This document shows positions 8,995 to 19,148 of a stretch of DNA of 64,000 nt, in pieces. A model generated the notes under the pieces. The model saw only the letters and a program-made list of their open reading frames with translations. It searched no databases and was not told where the DNA came from. The position numbers and the translations under genes are program-made. The stretch covers positions 2,796,501 through 2,860,500 of the forward strand of contig NZ_AP024154.1 of NCBI RefSeq assembly GCF_015533855.1, in the 5' to 3' direction. How positions within the stretch are numbered: position 1 is the stretch's first letter; every line of letters begins with the position of its first letter. This stretch comes from Echinicola sp. 20G. GTDB lineage: Bacteria; Bacteroidota; Bacteroidia; Cytophagales; Cyclobacteriaceae.

Positions 8995-10716
8995 ATGAAT
9001 AATAGAAAACAAATCATTATAGCGATTTCCGGAGCCTTTTTAATGGGTGCAATTATTGGCTGGGCAATCACAGAAAAAAAGAGTGCCCCAAAAGAAGAAC
9101 TGGAACATGAGCATGTTTCTGAGTCATCCGTATTTACTTGTTCGATGCACCCTCAGATAAGACAGGATGAGCCTGGTAAATGCCCTATTTGCGGAATGGA
9201 TTTGGTTCCTGTTTCGAGTGTGAATAAAAACGCTGATCTGGACAGTCCTTATGTGCTGCAAATGAGCTCAGAAGCAGTTGCTTTAGCAAATATATCAACA
9301 ACCACTGTAAGTGGAGGAGAGGGCGGTTTTTCTACTGACCTCAATGGCAAGGTGGAAGCAGATGAAAGAAGGATATCTTCTGTTTCGGCAAACTTCTCCG
9401 GCAGAGTAGATGAGTTGTTTGTGGCTTTTACAGGGCAAGAAGTAAAAAGGGGAGAGCGGTTGGCCCGGATTTATTCCCCTGCATTAATTACTGCTAATCA
9501 AGAATTGATAGAAGCAAAAAAATCGAAGGATATCAGTCCCGAACTTTATGAAGCGGCCAAACAAAAACTCAGGCATTGGCAACTAACAGATAGCCAAATT
9601 GAGCAAATGGAAATGCAAGGGGATTATCGGACTCATTTTGATATTTTTGCAAGTTCTTCTGGAGTGGTAAGCAACAGGAATGTCGCTGTTGGGGATTATG
9701 TTGAAAAGGGGCAAGTGCTTTTTGAAATCATAGATTTGAGTAAGGTTTGGATCATGTTGGATGCCTATGAGAATAATATAGGAAGCATAGAAAAAGGAGA
9801 CTTGATCAATTTTAAGGTAAATGCACTTCCCAATCAAGATTTTAAGGCCAAAGTGAGTTTTATTGACCCAGTTCTTGGTGCTGATAGCAGGAGCGTCAAA
9901 GTGAGGGCTGAGGTGAATAATTCAGATGGTCTTTTGAAGCCAGAAATGCTGGTTACAGCGACAGTTTCTTCTTCGAATGGCGAAAATGGCTCTCCATCTG
10001 AAGTCATGATTCCATCTTCAGCTATATTGTGGACAGGAGAGCGATCTGTGGTTTATAGGCAAGTTGGGAGTAGTGAGAAGCCAGCTTTTGAAATGGTGGT
10101 AGTGACCCTAGGACCTGCTTCAGGAAATAGGCAGTCGATTAAAAGTGGCTTGGAAATTGGAGATAAAATCGTAACCAATGGTGTTTTTGCAGTTGATGGT
10201 GCGGCACAATTAAGTGGTAAGTACAGTATGATGTCTCATCCAGAAAGTCAAAACCTTAAAGTGGATGATCGATTTTTGTTCAAACTGGATGGGGCTTTGG
10301 ATGCTTACTTGGCTTTGAAAAACCAATTGGTATCAGATCAGTCGGCACAGCAGCAGGCTAAAGTTTTGGTGGAAGAAATTAAAGAAATTGAGGGCCAAGA
10401 GCTCAGTCAAGAAGCCACTGTGAAATGGAAAGATTTGAAAAACGCAATTGTCCAGTCTGCCTTGAAGATTAGCTCAGGTTTGGATATTGAAGAAGAAAGG
10501 AATCAATTTGTGATACTTTCCAATAAGTTTATTGAGCTGGTAGAAACTTTTGGTACTCATAAAGAAGTGGTTTATAAGAGCCACTGTCCTATGGCCAAAA
10601 ACGATCAAGGGGCCTTTTGGCTCAGTGAATTTGCGGAAATTAAAAACCCTTACTTTGGCTCATCCATGTTGGGCTGTGGAGAAGTAAAGAAAGCCTATAG
10701 AAAAAACCAAGAATAG
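8995..10716 (+). CDS. cusB: RND efflux periplasmic adaptor (CusB-like) with metal-binding N- and C-termini
   Basis: A 573-aa adaptor that bridges the CusA pump and the TolC channel. It has one N-terminal membrane segment (about 7-25), then a heavy-metal-binding module with Cys49, Met51, His52, Cys63, Cys66 and Met68 (CSMHPQ ... CPICGMDL). The barrel-sandwich, hairpin and beta-barrel regions of a membrane fusion protein follow. About 150 C-terminal residues form a DUF3347 domain containing HCPM at 530-533, NPYFG, and Cys561. The same motif recurs in the next gene. The extra ends suggest that the adaptor itself picks up Cu(I) in the periplasm and hands it to the pump (inference). Confidence 0.9.
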   Translation: MNNRKQIIIAISGAFLMGAIIGWAITEKKSAPKEELEHEHVSESSVFTCSMHPQIRQDEPGKCPICGMDLVPVSSVNKNADLDSPYVLQMSSEAVALANISTTTVSGGEGGFSTDLNGKVEADERRISSVSANFSGRVDELFVAFTGQEVKRGERLARIYSPALITANQELIEAKKSKDISPELYEAAKQKLRHWQLTDSQIEQMEMQGDYRTHFDIFASSSGVVSNRNVAVGDYVEKGQVLFEIIDLSKVWIMLDAYENNIGSIEKGDLINFKVNALPNQDFKAKVSFIDPVLGADSRSVKVRAEVNNSDGLLKPEMLVTATVSSSNGENGSPSEVMIPSSAILWTGERSVVYRQVGSSEKPAFEMVVVTLGPASGNRQSIKSGLEIGDKIVTNGVFAVDGAAQLSGKYSMMSHPESQNLKVDDRFLFKLDGALDAYLALKNQLVSDQSAQQQAKVLVEEIKEIEGQELSQEATVKWKDLKNAIVQSALKISSGLDIEEERNQFVILSNKFIELVETFGTHKEVVYKSHCPMAKNDQGAFWLSEFAEIKNPYFGSSMLGCGEVKKAYRKNQE

Positions 10717-10768
10717 AATAATAATTAAAAACAGTAATCATTTCATCAAATACATTAATTCAAATAAC

Positions 10769-11320
10769 ATGAAAAAACTAAGTTTATTAGGAACAGCGCT
10801 GGCAGTTTCAATGCTGCTTTTAGCAGGATGTGGAGAGAAAAAACACGAAGGAAATCACGGGCATGAACATGAAATGGAGGAAAAAGCAACTGAAGAGGTT
10901 GTTGCTAACAACATCAGTTTTAAAGAAGAAAAAGCTGGAGAAATTTTCCAACACTACATTCATGTAAAAACAGCATTGGTCAACAGTGATGCGGATGAGG
11001 CAGCCAATGGAGCAAAAATGATTGTTGCTAGCATAGGAGAAGCAGATGGATCAGCAGAAATTTCTGCAGCCGCTAAAAGCATCTCCGAAACCTCAGATAT
11101 CAAAGAGCAAAGGGCAGCTTTTGCAGATCTTAGTGCGGCAGTTGAAGAAGCCGTTGAGGGACAGTTGACCTCTGGAGCAGTATACAAGCAATATTGCCCA
11201 ATGGCATTTAATAATAAAGGAGGGTATTGGCTTTCTGATCAGGAAGGTATCAGAAATCCCTATTTTGGAGACAAAATGCTAAAATGTGGAAGGGTAGAAA
11301 AGGTAATGGGTGAGCTTTAA
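10769..11320 (+). CDS. DUF3347 lipoprotein, probable periplasmic copper chaperone
   Basis: A 183-aa lipoprotein with lipobox LLAG and Cys21. A His/Glu-rich linker follows (six His within about 15 residues), then a DUF3347 domain. The C-terminal motif YCPMAFNNKGGYWLS ... NPYFGDKMLKCG (Cys143, Met145, Met170, Cys173) repeats the last domain of the adjacent CusB-type adaptor almost residue for residue in layout. This suggests duplication and a shared metal site. It lies 52 bases after the adaptor gene. A role in binding Cu(I) or Ag(I) and passing it to the pump is inferred. Confidence 0.85.
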   Translation: MKKLSLLGTALAVSMLLLAGCGEKKHEGNHGHEHEMEEKATEEVVANNISFKEEKAGEIFQHYIHVKTALVNSDADEAANGAKMIVASIGEADGSAEISAAAKSISETSDIKEQRAAFADLSAAVEEAVEGQLTSGAVYKQYCPMAFNNKGGYWLSDQEGIRNPYFGDKMLKCGRVEKVMGEL

Positions 11321-11333
11321 GCTCACCTTTTTT
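11309..11333 (+). terminator. Intrinsic terminator overlapping the DUF3347 stop codon
   Basis: GGTGAGC / GCTCACC stem of 7 bp with a TTTAA loop and six T. The loop contains the TAA stop codon (11318-11320), so the last codons form the 5' arm. Terminating ribosomes would cover the hairpin, which may make termination partial before the downstream ATPase gene. Confidence 0.8.
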
Positions 11334-11369
11334 ATTGAAATTATTTTATAATCTATAAACTCAACTTTT

Positions 11370-13409
11370 ATGGAACATCAACAGCATGATCATCACCATC
11401 ATCATCACGAAGGAAATAATCATGATAACCAGAAGGAAAATGGGGGACACGCTGGGCATGAAGGTCATCACGGACACATGCTAGCAGATTTCAAGAAGAG
11501 GTTTTGGGTATCGATGGTATTAACTATCCCCATTCTTTTGCTTTCCAAGATGATTCAGGAATGGTTGGGGTTTGAGATTTCCTTTGAAGGAGATCGGTAT
11601 GTTCTTTTTGCATTGGCCAGTGGTATTTATTTCTATGGAGGTTGGCCATTTTTAAAGGGGCTGGTTAAGGAAATCAAAAAGGGAAACCCGGCCATGATGA
11701 CCTTGATTGCCTTGGCAATTACTGTGGCTTATGGATATAGTTCGGCAATAGTTTTTGGGTTAGAAGGAAAAGGTTTTTTTTGGGAATTGGCGACTCTGAT
11801 TGACCTAATGCTCTTGGGGCATTGGATAGAAATGAAGTCTGTAATGGGAGCTTCAGGTGCATTGGATGAGTTGGCTAAATTAATGCCTTCTACAGCACAT
11901 CGGATTACAAACGGTGAAGATACTGAGGAGGTAAAGGTAGCTGATTTGCAGGCCGGAGATGTACTGCTTATCAAACCGGGAGAAAAGGTTCCCGCAGATG
12001 GTAAGGTGATGGAGGGTAACAGTCATGTCAATGAGTCCATGTTGACAGGAGAATCCAAGCCTGTCAAAAAATCAAAGGGCGATGAGGTAGTTGGTGGGGC
12101 TATAAATGAAAGAGGTTCTCTTAAGATCGAAGTGAAACATATCGGTGAGGAGGCTTATTTATCCAAGGTGATCCACATGGTAAAGGGTGCTCAGGAGACC
12201 AAATCAAAGACACAGAATTTAGCAGATAAGGCTGCAGGTTGGCTTTTTTATATTTCCCTGGCAGCAGGTGTCATTACTTTGGTAGTGTGGTTGGTGATGG
12301 GAAAATCATTTGATTTTGCATTGGAGAGGATGGTAACAGTGATGATTATTGCTTGCCCCCATGCATTAGGCCTTGCTATTCCCTTGGTGACGGCTATTTC
12401 GACATCTGCTTCCGCTAGAAAAGGGTTGCTAATCCGAAATAGGACTGCTTTTGAAAAGACAAGGAAGTTGAGCATGATCATTTTTGATAAGACAGGAACC
12501 CTGACGGAAGGAGACTTTGGCGTTCAGAAAATAAAGAGCCTATCAGACCAATATGATGAGATGGAGCTTTTGAAAATAGCAGGTGCCATAGAAAGCAAAT
12601 CTGAACATCCCATTGCTAACGGGATCATGAAAAAGGTCAAGGAAGAGGGCTTGGAACTTGAGTCGGTAGAAGATTATGAAAATATTACTGGAGAAGGGGT
12701 AAAGGCAAATATTGGAGAAAAAAAGGTGAGTATTGTCAGCCCAGGGTATTTAAAGAAAAATGACTTTGAGCTCCCAAAGAATTTGGAAGAAAGTGGACAG
12801 GAAACAGTTGTTTTTGTAATTGTTGATCAAGTAGTGGTCGGCTATTTGGCTTTAGCAGATAAAGTAAGGTCCTCGTCACAAAAAGCTATTGAAACCTTGA
12901 AAAAGGAACATATAAAAGTAGTCATGGCGACGGGAGATAATGAAAAGGCAGCCAAAGCGGTCAGCGATGAATTGAGTTTGGATGAATACCATGCAGAGGT
13001 CAGGCCAGAAGATAAGCAGGAAATTATCAAAAAGGCCCAAAGTAATGGTGAAGTTGTAGCTATGACAGGGGACGGAGTCAATGATGCGCCAGCACTAGCT
13101 CAGGCAGATATAGGTATAGCGGTGGGCTCAGGAACAGATGTAGCAGCAGAAACAGCCGATATTGTATTGGTAAACAGTGAGCCTACCGATATTTCAGCCT
13201 TGATCATTTTTGGAAAGGCCACTTACAAGAAGATGGTTCAGAACCTCTTTTGGGCAACAGCTTACAATGCCATTGCCCTTCCCCTTGCTACAGGGTTTAT
13301 TCCTAATTTAGTTATCAGTCCTGCCTTAGGGGCGGTGCTAATGAGTCTCAGTACAATCATAGTGGCGCTCAATGCACAACTGTTAAAAAAACAGCTGAAA
13401 GAGAGCTAA
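11370..13409 (+). CDS. copB: Copper-exporting P-type ATPase, CopB (CPH) class
   Basis: A 679-aa P1B-type heavy-metal ATPase that pumps metal out of the cytoplasm using ATP. The transmembrane metal motif is Cys329-Pro330-His331, which marks the CopB subgroup rather than the CPC type of CopA. Phosphorylation aspartate Asp373 lies in DKTGTLTEG, with TGES in the actuator domain and GDGVNDAPAL in the hinge. The N-terminus has 14 histidines within 37 residues and replaces the usual CXXC domains. It lies 49 bases after the DUF3347 gene, behind a stop-overlapping terminator, so it may be expressed below the rest of the operon. Cu(I), Cu(II) or Ag(I) are all possible substrates. Confidence 0.93.
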   Translation: MEHQQHDHHHHHHEGNNHDNQKENGGHAGHEGHHGHMLADFKKRFWVSMVLTIPILLLSKMIQEWLGFEISFEGDRYVLFALASGIYFYGGWPFLKGLVKEIKKGNPAMMTLIALAITVAYGYSSAIVFGLEGKGFFWELATLIDLMLLGHWIEMKSVMGASGALDELAKLMPSTAHRITNGEDTEEVKVADLQAGDVLLIKPGEKVPADGKVMEGNSHVNESMLTGESKPVKKSKGDEVVGGAINERGSLKIEVKHIGEEAYLSKVIHMVKGAQETKSKTQNLADKAAGWLFYISLAAGVITLVVWLVMGKSFDFALERMVTVMIIACPHALGLAIPLVTAISTSASARKGLLIRNRTAFEKTRKLSMIIFDKTGTLTEGDFGVQKIKSLSDQYDEMELLKIAGAIESKSEHPIANGIMKKVKEEGLELESVEDYENITGEGVKANIGEKKVSIVSPGYLKKNDFELPKNLEESGQETVVFVIVDQVVVGYLALADKVRSSSQKAIETLKKEHIKVVMATGDNEKAAKAVSDELSLDEYHAEVRPEDKQEIIKKAQSNGEVVAMTGDGVNDAPALAQADIGIAVGSGTDVAAETADIVLVNSEPTDISALIIFGKATYKKMVQNLFWATAYNAIALPLATGFIPNLVISPALGAVLMSLSTIIVALNAQLLKKQLKES

Positions 13410-13419
13410 AACAAAAACA

Positions 13420-14721
13420 TCAAGAAACAGGGTGGATATCTGAACCAAACCTTTTAATGATGGCTTTTTCCAATTCTTCCCGGTGTTCTGGAGCGGAGAT
13501 CTTCATTAAGGCAATGGCCCTTTGACGAAGGTTTTTACCATACAGATAGGCTACACCAAACTCCGTGACCACATAGTGCATGTGTGCCCGAGTAGTCACT
13601 ACTCCCGCACCCTGCTTTAAAAATGGTACAATCTTAGGAAGCCCTTTTTTTGTGGTTGCGCTGAGAGCCATTATAGGCTTTCCTCCTTCTGACAAGGCTG
13701 CTCCGCGCATAAAGTCCATTTGGCCACCTACACCAGAATAGTGGTAGCTGCCAATGGAATCGGCACACACTTGCCCGGTTAAATCCATTTCCAAGCAGGA
13801 ATTGATGGAGATTACCTTAGGATTTCTTCTGATTACAGCTGTGTCATTCACATAGGCAGCTTCATGGAATGAAATGATAGGATTGTCATTGATGCGGTCA
13901 TAAAGTTTTCTGTTGCCTACAGCGAAAGAAGTGACGATTTTTCCGGGGTGCTTGGCTTTATATTTATTGGTAAGCGCACCGCTGTCCATGAGTCCCATCA
14001 CACCATTAGAAAACATTTCAGTATGAATGCCCAAATCCTTATGGTGGTGTAAAGCATTCAATACTGCATCTGGGATGCCTCCAATTCCCATTTGTAAAGT
14101 TGAGCCATCTTCTATCAGTTCAGAGATATGTTGTCCTATTTGGAGTTCGTTGCTGCCAATTTTCTCACTATAATCTACTTCTGGCAAAGGGTCATTGGAT
14201 TCGACGACGTATTTAAATTGACTAATATGCACCATCCCATCTCCATGTGATCTGGGCATGTTGGGATTGACCTGGGCGATTAGCAATTTGGCAGTTTCTA
14301 TCGCGGGCTTAGCGACGTCAACCGATACGCCCAAGGAGCAATAACCATGAGTATCTGGAGGAGAGACATGGACTATGGCCACATCCAAGGGTAATATGTT
14401 TCTTCTAAAGAGAATTCCTATTTCACTTAAGAATATGGGGACATACCCTCCATGACTTGAATTTACAGCACTTCGTACGTTGGCTGAAACAAAAAGAGAG
14501 TTGATATAAAAGCTTTTATTGTAGGGCGTTTCTGTGAGGGGCATTGGTCCAAGCGTGGTGATCGAAACAATTTCGACATTGCTCAGTTCCTCGTGCCTTT
14601 TGGCTAGGGCACGAAGTAAAGTGGCTGGAGTGGCTGCACTTCCATGTACAAACACCCTGTCATTACTTTTGATTTCTTTAACGGCTTCCTCAGGAGTGCA
14701 AAAATTAACGTTAGTGCTCAT
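13420..14721 (-). CDS. Acetyl-CoA hydrolase / 4-hydroxybutyrate CoA-transferase family enzyme
   Basis: A 433-aa class I CoA-transferase with both CoA-transferase domains. The motif HTEMFSNG carries the likely catalytic glutamate, Glu235, which forms the glutamyl-CoA thioester. GIGGIPDAV and GGQMDF also fit the acetyl-CoA hydrolase/transferase group. The exact acyl donor (acetyl, succinyl or hydroxybutyryl) cannot be read from sequence. The open frame runs to 14793, but the family-like protein begins at the ATG at 14721. It converges on copB with 10 bases between stops and diverges from icmF across about 300 bases, so a joint role in acyl-CoA metabolism is plausible. Confidence 0.88.
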   Translation of the reverse strand: MSTNVNFCTPEEAVKEIKSNDRVFVHGSAATPATLLRALAKRHEELSNVEIVSITTLGPMPLTETPYNKSFYINSLFVSANVRSAVNSSHGGYVPIFLSEIGILFRRNILPLDVAIVHVSPPDTHGYCSLGVSVDVAKPAIETAKLLIAQVNPNMPRSHGDGMVHISQFKYVVESNDPLPEVDYSEKIGSNELQIGQHISELIEDGSTLQMGIGGIPDAVLNALHHHKDLGIHTEMFSNGVMGLMDSGALTNKYKAKHPGKIVTSFAVGNRKLYDRINDNPIISFHEAAYVNDTAVIRRNPKVISINSCLEMDLTGQVCADSIGSYHYSGVGGQMDFMRGAALSEGGKPIMALSATTKKGLPKIVPFLKQGAGVVTTRAHMHYVVTEFGVAYLYGKNLRQRAIALMKISAPEHREELEKAIIKRFGSDIHPVS

Positions 14722-15029
14722 GATTGGATTAGTTTTTAAGTAGTTTGATTCCAATGTCTTATCAAGATAGAATGTAATCTTTTCTTTCTCCAAAAAAAGA
14801 AAGATTTTGACTTAAAAAGTTTGACAAATGTCATTTTAATGGGTGATGTTTTTCACGGAAAATTTAAAGTAAACCAAATTATGTTTCGATTAAGGAAGAA
14901 TATCTACAAGGGGATAGTGGCTTAATTTTGCTATATTCGCAGTTGAAAAAAAGTAATGTTTCCACCCAAAGGTGTGAATAAGGAAAAGTTGCAAGTAGGG
15001 CTTTTCCAAAAAGTAAAACCAATCCATTT
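14722..15029. other. Divergent intergenic region between CoA-transferase and icmF
   Basis: About 308 bases, expected to hold promoters for both genes. On the plus strand TAATTTTG (14923-14930) fits the -7 consensus, but no TTG lies at the proper distance upstream. No operator repeat, riboswitch or small ORF was recognised. Confidence 0.4.
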
Positions 15030-18000
15030 ATGATTGCTGAAGTAAAAAAATATAAACCCAAAAATCACGTACGAATTGTAACTGCAGCTTCCTTATTTGA
15101 TGGGCATGATGCAGCGATTAATATCATGAGGAGAATCATCCAATCCATAGGTTGTGAGGTGATTCATTTGGGACATAACAGGTCTGTCCAAGAAATTGTC
15201 GATTGTGCTATTCAAGAGGATGTCCAGGCTATAGCCATCACATCCTACCAAGGAGGACATATAGAGTTTTTTAAATACATGTATGACCTTTTGAAAGAAA
15301 AAGGTGCAAGTCACATTAAAATTTTTGGTGGTGGAGGCGGCACTATTTTGCCGGAGGAAATTTCAGAACTCCATGAATATGGGATTAGCCGAATTTATTC
15401 GCCAGATGATGGTAGAGCGATGGGCTTGCAAGGAATGATCAATAACTTGGTCGAAAAGGCGGATTTTCCATTGGGTGAGGAACTCAGAGGGCATGTTAAT
15501 CCCGATAAAGATTGCCCTCAAGGCTTAGCAAGGTTGATTTCGGCTGCGGAAAACTTTCCATCTGAAAATGAAGAATATTTGGAGCAAATTAGGAGCCAGG
15601 CCTCAAAAATAAAGGTGCCAGTTCTAGGAATAACAGGAACAGGTGGAGCTGGAAAATCATCTTTGGTTGATGAACTGGCCAGAAGGTTTCTAAGAGATTT
15701 TGAGGGAAAACACTTGGCGATTATTTCTGTAGATCCTTCAAAAAGGAAGACAGGAGGAGCTCTTTTGGGAGACAGAATCAGGATGAATTCTATCAATGAT
15801 GCCAGGGTCTATATGCGTTCACTAGCTACACGTCAAGCCAATTTAGCCTTGTCAAAACATGTGAAGGATGCAGTGGACATAGCAAAAGTGGCCGGGTTTG
15901 ATTTGGTGATTTTAGAAACGTCGGGCATTGGGCAATCTGATACAGAAATTACGGAACATGCTGATCTCTCGCTTTACGTAATGACCCCAGAATATGGAGC
16001 TGCTACACAGCTTGAGAAGATCGATATGCTCGACTTTGCAGATGTGATTGCACTAAATAAGTTCGATAAACGAGGCGCTTTGGATGCGCTAAGGGATGTC
16101 AAAAAACAGTATGTCAGAAATAATGGATTGTGGGATGCCAAAGAAGATGAACTCCCTGTTTATGGGACCATTGCTTCCCAATTCAATGATCCTGGGATGA
16201 ATCAGCTGTATGCTGAAATCATGAGGGCACTGACAGCTAAGACTTCTGGTGATTTTAGTTTACCGGAAAATATGGAGAACAGATCGTCAGAAAAAGTATT
16301 CATCATTCCTCCAGGTAGAACCAGATATTTGTCTGAAATCGTGGAAAATAACAGGAATTACGACCAATGGGTCATTTCTCAAAGCGAAATAGCCCAGCAA
16401 GTTTATAGTATTAAAAAGTCAATAGCAGCTTTAGAAAGCTGTGAAGTGGTGGATAAAAAAGCCGTTGTAAAAGGTCTGGAAAAGGCATTTGATGAAATCA
16501 GTCTTGACTTAGATCCAAAAAACAAAAAATGGCTGGAAACTTGGCCAGAAAAGGTGAAGCAATATCAACAGGACTTTTTCACTTTTAAGGTTCGTGACAA
16601 AGAACTAAAGATAAAAACATTTTCGGAGTCGCTGTCAGGAAGCCGTGTACCCAAAGTGGCCCTTCCAAAATATGAGGGATGGGGAGACCTTCTCAAATGG
16701 GGACTTACTGAAAATGTACCTGGAGAATTCCCATATACTGCAGGTGTATTTCCTTTTAAAAGAGAAGGTGAAGACCCAACCAGAATGTTCGCAGGTGAAG
16801 GGGGACCAGAACGAACAAACAAGCGCTTTCATTACGTGTCCAAAGAGATGCCAGCCAAGCGGCTATCAACGGCTTTTGATTCGGTTACTTTATATGGTGA
16901 AGATCCTGGTTATCGACCAGATATTTATGGTAAGATTGGTAATTCTGGGGTGAATATCTGCTGCTTGGATGATATGAAAAAGCTTTACTCAGGCTTTAAC
17001 CTGGCTGATCCAATGACTTCCGTTTCGATGACCATTAATGGTCCTGCGGCTACGATGACTGCGTTTTTTATGAATGCAGCCATAGACCAGCAATGTGAAC
17101 TTTATATTTCTGATAACGGACTGGAAGAAGAAGTAAATCAAAAAATAGAAGAGGTTTACAGTGAAAAGGGCGTGGAGAGACCCGTTTATAATGCCGAGAT
17201 TCCAGAGGGGCATAATGGTTTAGGTTTGATGCTTTTGGGAGTTACGGGAGATCAGGTGTTGCCTAAAGAGGTTTATGAAAAGATAAAGTTTGAAACCTTG
17301 ACCAAAGTTAGAGGAACGGTTCAAGCAGATATTTTGAAAGAAGATCAAGCGCAAAACACCTGTATATTCTCCACGGAGTTTTCTCTTAGGCTGATGGGTG
17401 ACGTGCAACAGTATTTTATTGAAAATGGCATTAGGAATTTCTATTCGGTATCTATTTCCGGTTACCATATTGCTGAAGCAGGAGCCAACCCTATTACCCA
17501 GTTGGCTTTGACACTTTCCAATGGATTTACCTATGTGGAATATTATGTTTCCAGAGGAATGGATATCAATAAGTTTGCGCCGAACTTGTCTTTCTTTTTC
17601 TCTAATGGAATTGATCCGGAATATGCTGTTATTGGAAGAGTGGCCAGGAGAATTTGGGCTAAAGCAATGAAGCTGAAATATGGAGCCAATGAGCGTTCAC
17701 AAATGTTGAAATACCATATTCAGACTTCTGGAAGGTCTCTGCACTCCCAGGAGATTGATTTCAATGATATTCGGACTACTCTTCAGGCACTTTATGCCAT
17801 CTATGATAATTGTAACTCTTTGCATACAAACGCTTATGATGAGGCGATCACCACGCCAACAGAATCTTCAGTGAGAAGGGCGATGGCCATCCAGTTGATC
17901 ATTAATAAGGAGTTAGGGCTGGCCAAAAATGAAAACCCAACCCAAGGAGCTTTTATCATTGAAGAGTTGACTGATTTGGTGGAAGAAGCTGTTTATGCGG

Positions 18001-18410
18001 AATTTGAACGAATCACAGAACGTGGAGGTGTTTTAGGTGCAATGGAAACCATGTACCAAAGAGGAAAGATCCAAGAGGAGAGTCTACATTACGAAATGCT
18101 TAAACATACTGGGGAGTACCCGATTATTGGAGTGAATACATTCCTGTCTTCTGAGGGATCACCGACGGTAATTCCTGGGGAAGTAATCAGAGCTACTCAA
18201 GAAGAAAAAGAAGCCCAAATCAAGGAATTAGAAAACCTACATACAAAGTACAAGTCCTTATCTGAAGATTTATTGAATGATTTGAAGGGTGCAGCTGTTA
18301 GAAATAGCAACATATTCGACCAGTTGATGGAAGCTTCTAAACATTGTTCTTTAGGGCAGGTTACTAAGGCACTTTATGAAGTAGGAGGGCAGTATAGAAG
18401 AAATATGTAA
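15030..18410 (+). CDS. icmF: Fused isobutyryl-CoA mutase IcmF (B12-binding + G-protein chaperone + mutase)
   Basis: A 1126-aa single-chain acyl-CoA mutase that interconverts isobutyryl-CoA and n-butyryl-CoA (some members also use isovaleryl/pivalyl-CoA) with adenosylcobalamin. Domain order is characteristic. The B12-binding domain comes first, with DGHD and cobalt-ligating His26. A MeaB-type GTPase follows, with P-loop GTGGAGKS at 203-210 and NKFD at 343-346. The TIM-barrel mutase is last, with [15 protein letters not shown] and [12 protein letters not shown]. The phenylalanine in GVFPFKR, where methylmalonyl-CoA mutase has Tyr, marks IcmF rather than MCM. The built-in GTPase is known in this family to gate cofactor loading. 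Likely used in branched-chain or short acyl-CoA turnover with the divergent CoA-transferase. Confidence 0.95.
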   Translation: MIAEVKKYKPKNHVRIVTAASLFDGHDAAINIMRRIIQSIGCEVIHLGHNRSVQEIVDCAIQEDVQAIAITSYQGGHIEFFKYMYDLLKEKGASHIKIFGGGGGTILPEEISELHEYGISRIYSPDDGRAMGLQGMINNLVEKADFPLGEELRGHVNPDKDCPQGLARLISAAENFPSENEEYLEQIRSQASKIKVPVLGITGTGGAGKSSLVDELARRFLRDFEGKHLAIISVDPSKRKTGGALLGDRIRMNSINDARVYMRSLATRQANLALSKHVKDAVDIAKVAGFDLVILETSGIGQSDTEITEHADLSLYVMTPEYGAATQLEKIDMLDFADVIALNKFDKRGALDALRDVKKQYVRNNGLWDAKEDELPVYGTIASQFNDPGMNQLYAEIMRALTAKTSGDFSLPENMENRSSEKVFIIPPGRTRYLSEIVENNRNYDQWVISQSEIAQQVYSIKKSIAALESCEVVDKKAVVKGLEKAFDEISLDLDPKNKKWLETWPEKVKQYQQDFFTFKVRDKELKIKTFSESLSGSRVPKVALPKYEGWGDLLKWGLTENVPGEFPYTAGVFPFKREGEDPTRMFAGEGGPERTNKRFHYVSKEMPAKRLSTAFDSVTLYGEDPGYRPDIYGKIGNSGVNICCLDDMKKLYSGFNLADPMTSVSMTINGPAATMTAFFMNAAIDQQCELYISDNGLEEEVNQKIEEVYSEKGVERPVYNAEIPEGHNGLGLMLLGVTGDQVLPKEVYEKIKFETLTKVRGTVQADILKEDQAQNTCIFSTEFSLRLMGDVQQYFIENGIRNFYSVSISGYHIAEAGANPITQLALTLSNGFTYVEYYVSRGMDINKFAPNLSFFFSNGIDPEYAVIGRVARRIWAKAMKLKYGANERSQMLKYHIQTSGRSLHSQEIDFNDIRTTLQALYAIYDNCNSLHTNAYDEAITTPTESSVRRAMAIQLIINKELGLAKNENPTQGAFIIEELTDLVEEAVYAEFERITERGGVLGAMETMYQRGKIQEESLHYEMLKHTGEYPIIGVNTFLSSEGSPTVIPGEVIRATQEEKEAQIKELENLHTKYKSLSEDLLNDLKGAAVRNSNIFDQLMEASKHCSLGQVTKALYEVGGQYRRNM

Positions 18411-18411
18411 A

Positions 18412-18434
18412 GTAAATAAATGTGTTTTATTTAC
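18412..18434 (+). terminator. Weak AT-rich hairpin after icmF
   Basis: GTAAATAAA / TTTATTTAC, a 9-bp stem with a TGTGT loop directly after the icmF stop. No T-run follows, so termination would be inefficient. Confidence 0.3.
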
Positions 18435-18498
18435 CTGTATTTGGTGTAAATGGAATTTATTTGATAAAATATATTATATTGTTTTAAAATATCGCGAA

Positions 18499-18912
18499 AT
18501 GGCAAAGAGAAATGTGACTGTGACAATGAAGGCTGATTATGAATATGAGGCCGTAAATCCACAAGGTAATAAGGTGCAGATTGATATGTATGATCCAGAA
18601 AAAAAACAACACCAATCACCAATGGATCTTGTTTTGTCAGCTGTAGCAAGCTGTGCTTCTGTGGATGCAGTATTAATGATGAAAAAGAAGAGAAGAACTG
18701 TAGAGGATTTTATTGTAGAGGCGGAAGGAGATAGAAATGATGGGGTTCCCGCCTTTTACAAATCAATTCACATGAAATTCACCTTGGTGTCTCCGGATGC
18801 TACTGATGAAGAGTTTGCTAAAGTGGTTAAATTATCCGTGGATAAGTATTGCTCTGTGTCTGCTTCCTTAAGTTCAGAAATCACTTATAGTTCTGAAGTT
18901 AGAAGTGTATGA
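18499..18912 (+). CDS. OsmC/Ohr family peroxide-related protein
   Basis: A 137-aa cytosolic OsmC-like protein. Family members reduce organic hydroperoxides through two cysteines. Here the candidates are in VASCASVDAVLMM and DKYCSVSASL, which match the helix positions used by the family. The YhfA-like branch (redox function unknown) fits at least as well as true Ohr. The gene overlaps the next one by 4 bases (ATGA), implying translational coupling, and appears to head a four-gene cluster that ends in a hybrid kinase. Confidence 0.88.
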   Translation: MAKRNVTVTMKADYEYEAVNPQGNKVQIDMYDPEKKQHQSPMDLVLSAVASCASVDAVLMMKKKRRTVEDFIVEAEGDRNDGVPAFYKSIHMKFTLVSPDATDEEFAKVVKLSVDKYCSVSASLSSEITYSSEVRSV

Positions 18913-19148
18913 GGATTATCAAAGAATTTACCAAAAAAGACATTCGAATATCTATCTTTTCTTGGAACAACAAGTATTTATTGAAATACGAGCAAGGAAT
19001 GATAGAACAGACTTTTAAAGTCAACGAAATGGATATTTTAGAGGAGAGTGATTTGGATGTCTTTTTTTCTGATACTTTTTTGGAAGAGATTCAGAAAAGA
19101 TTTGATGAGATGCACCAATCGCTTAGAAATCAAGTTGAAAATATTTAA
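18909..19148 (+). CDS. Small conserved-looking protein of unknown function
   Basis: A 79-aa acidic protein with no signal peptide or membrane segment. The N-terminal half looks like a small beta sheet (IRISIFSWNNKYLLKYEQG), and the C-terminal half like a helix (LEEIQKRFDEMHQSLRNQV). It is probably real because it starts inside the osmC stop codon, follows the codon usage of its neighbours and sits in a tight cluster. I recognise no family. Its place between osmC and a sensor pair suggests, but does not show, a stress-related role. Confidence 0.65.
   Translation: MRIIKEFTKKDIRISIFSWNNKYLLKYEQGMIEQTFKVNEMDILEESDLDVFFSDTFLEEIQKRFDEMHQSLRNQVENI

Noticed and set aside
18412..18434. Hairpin after icmF as a strong terminator
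   Set aside because: A/T-only stem without a T-run; retained only as a weak candidate.
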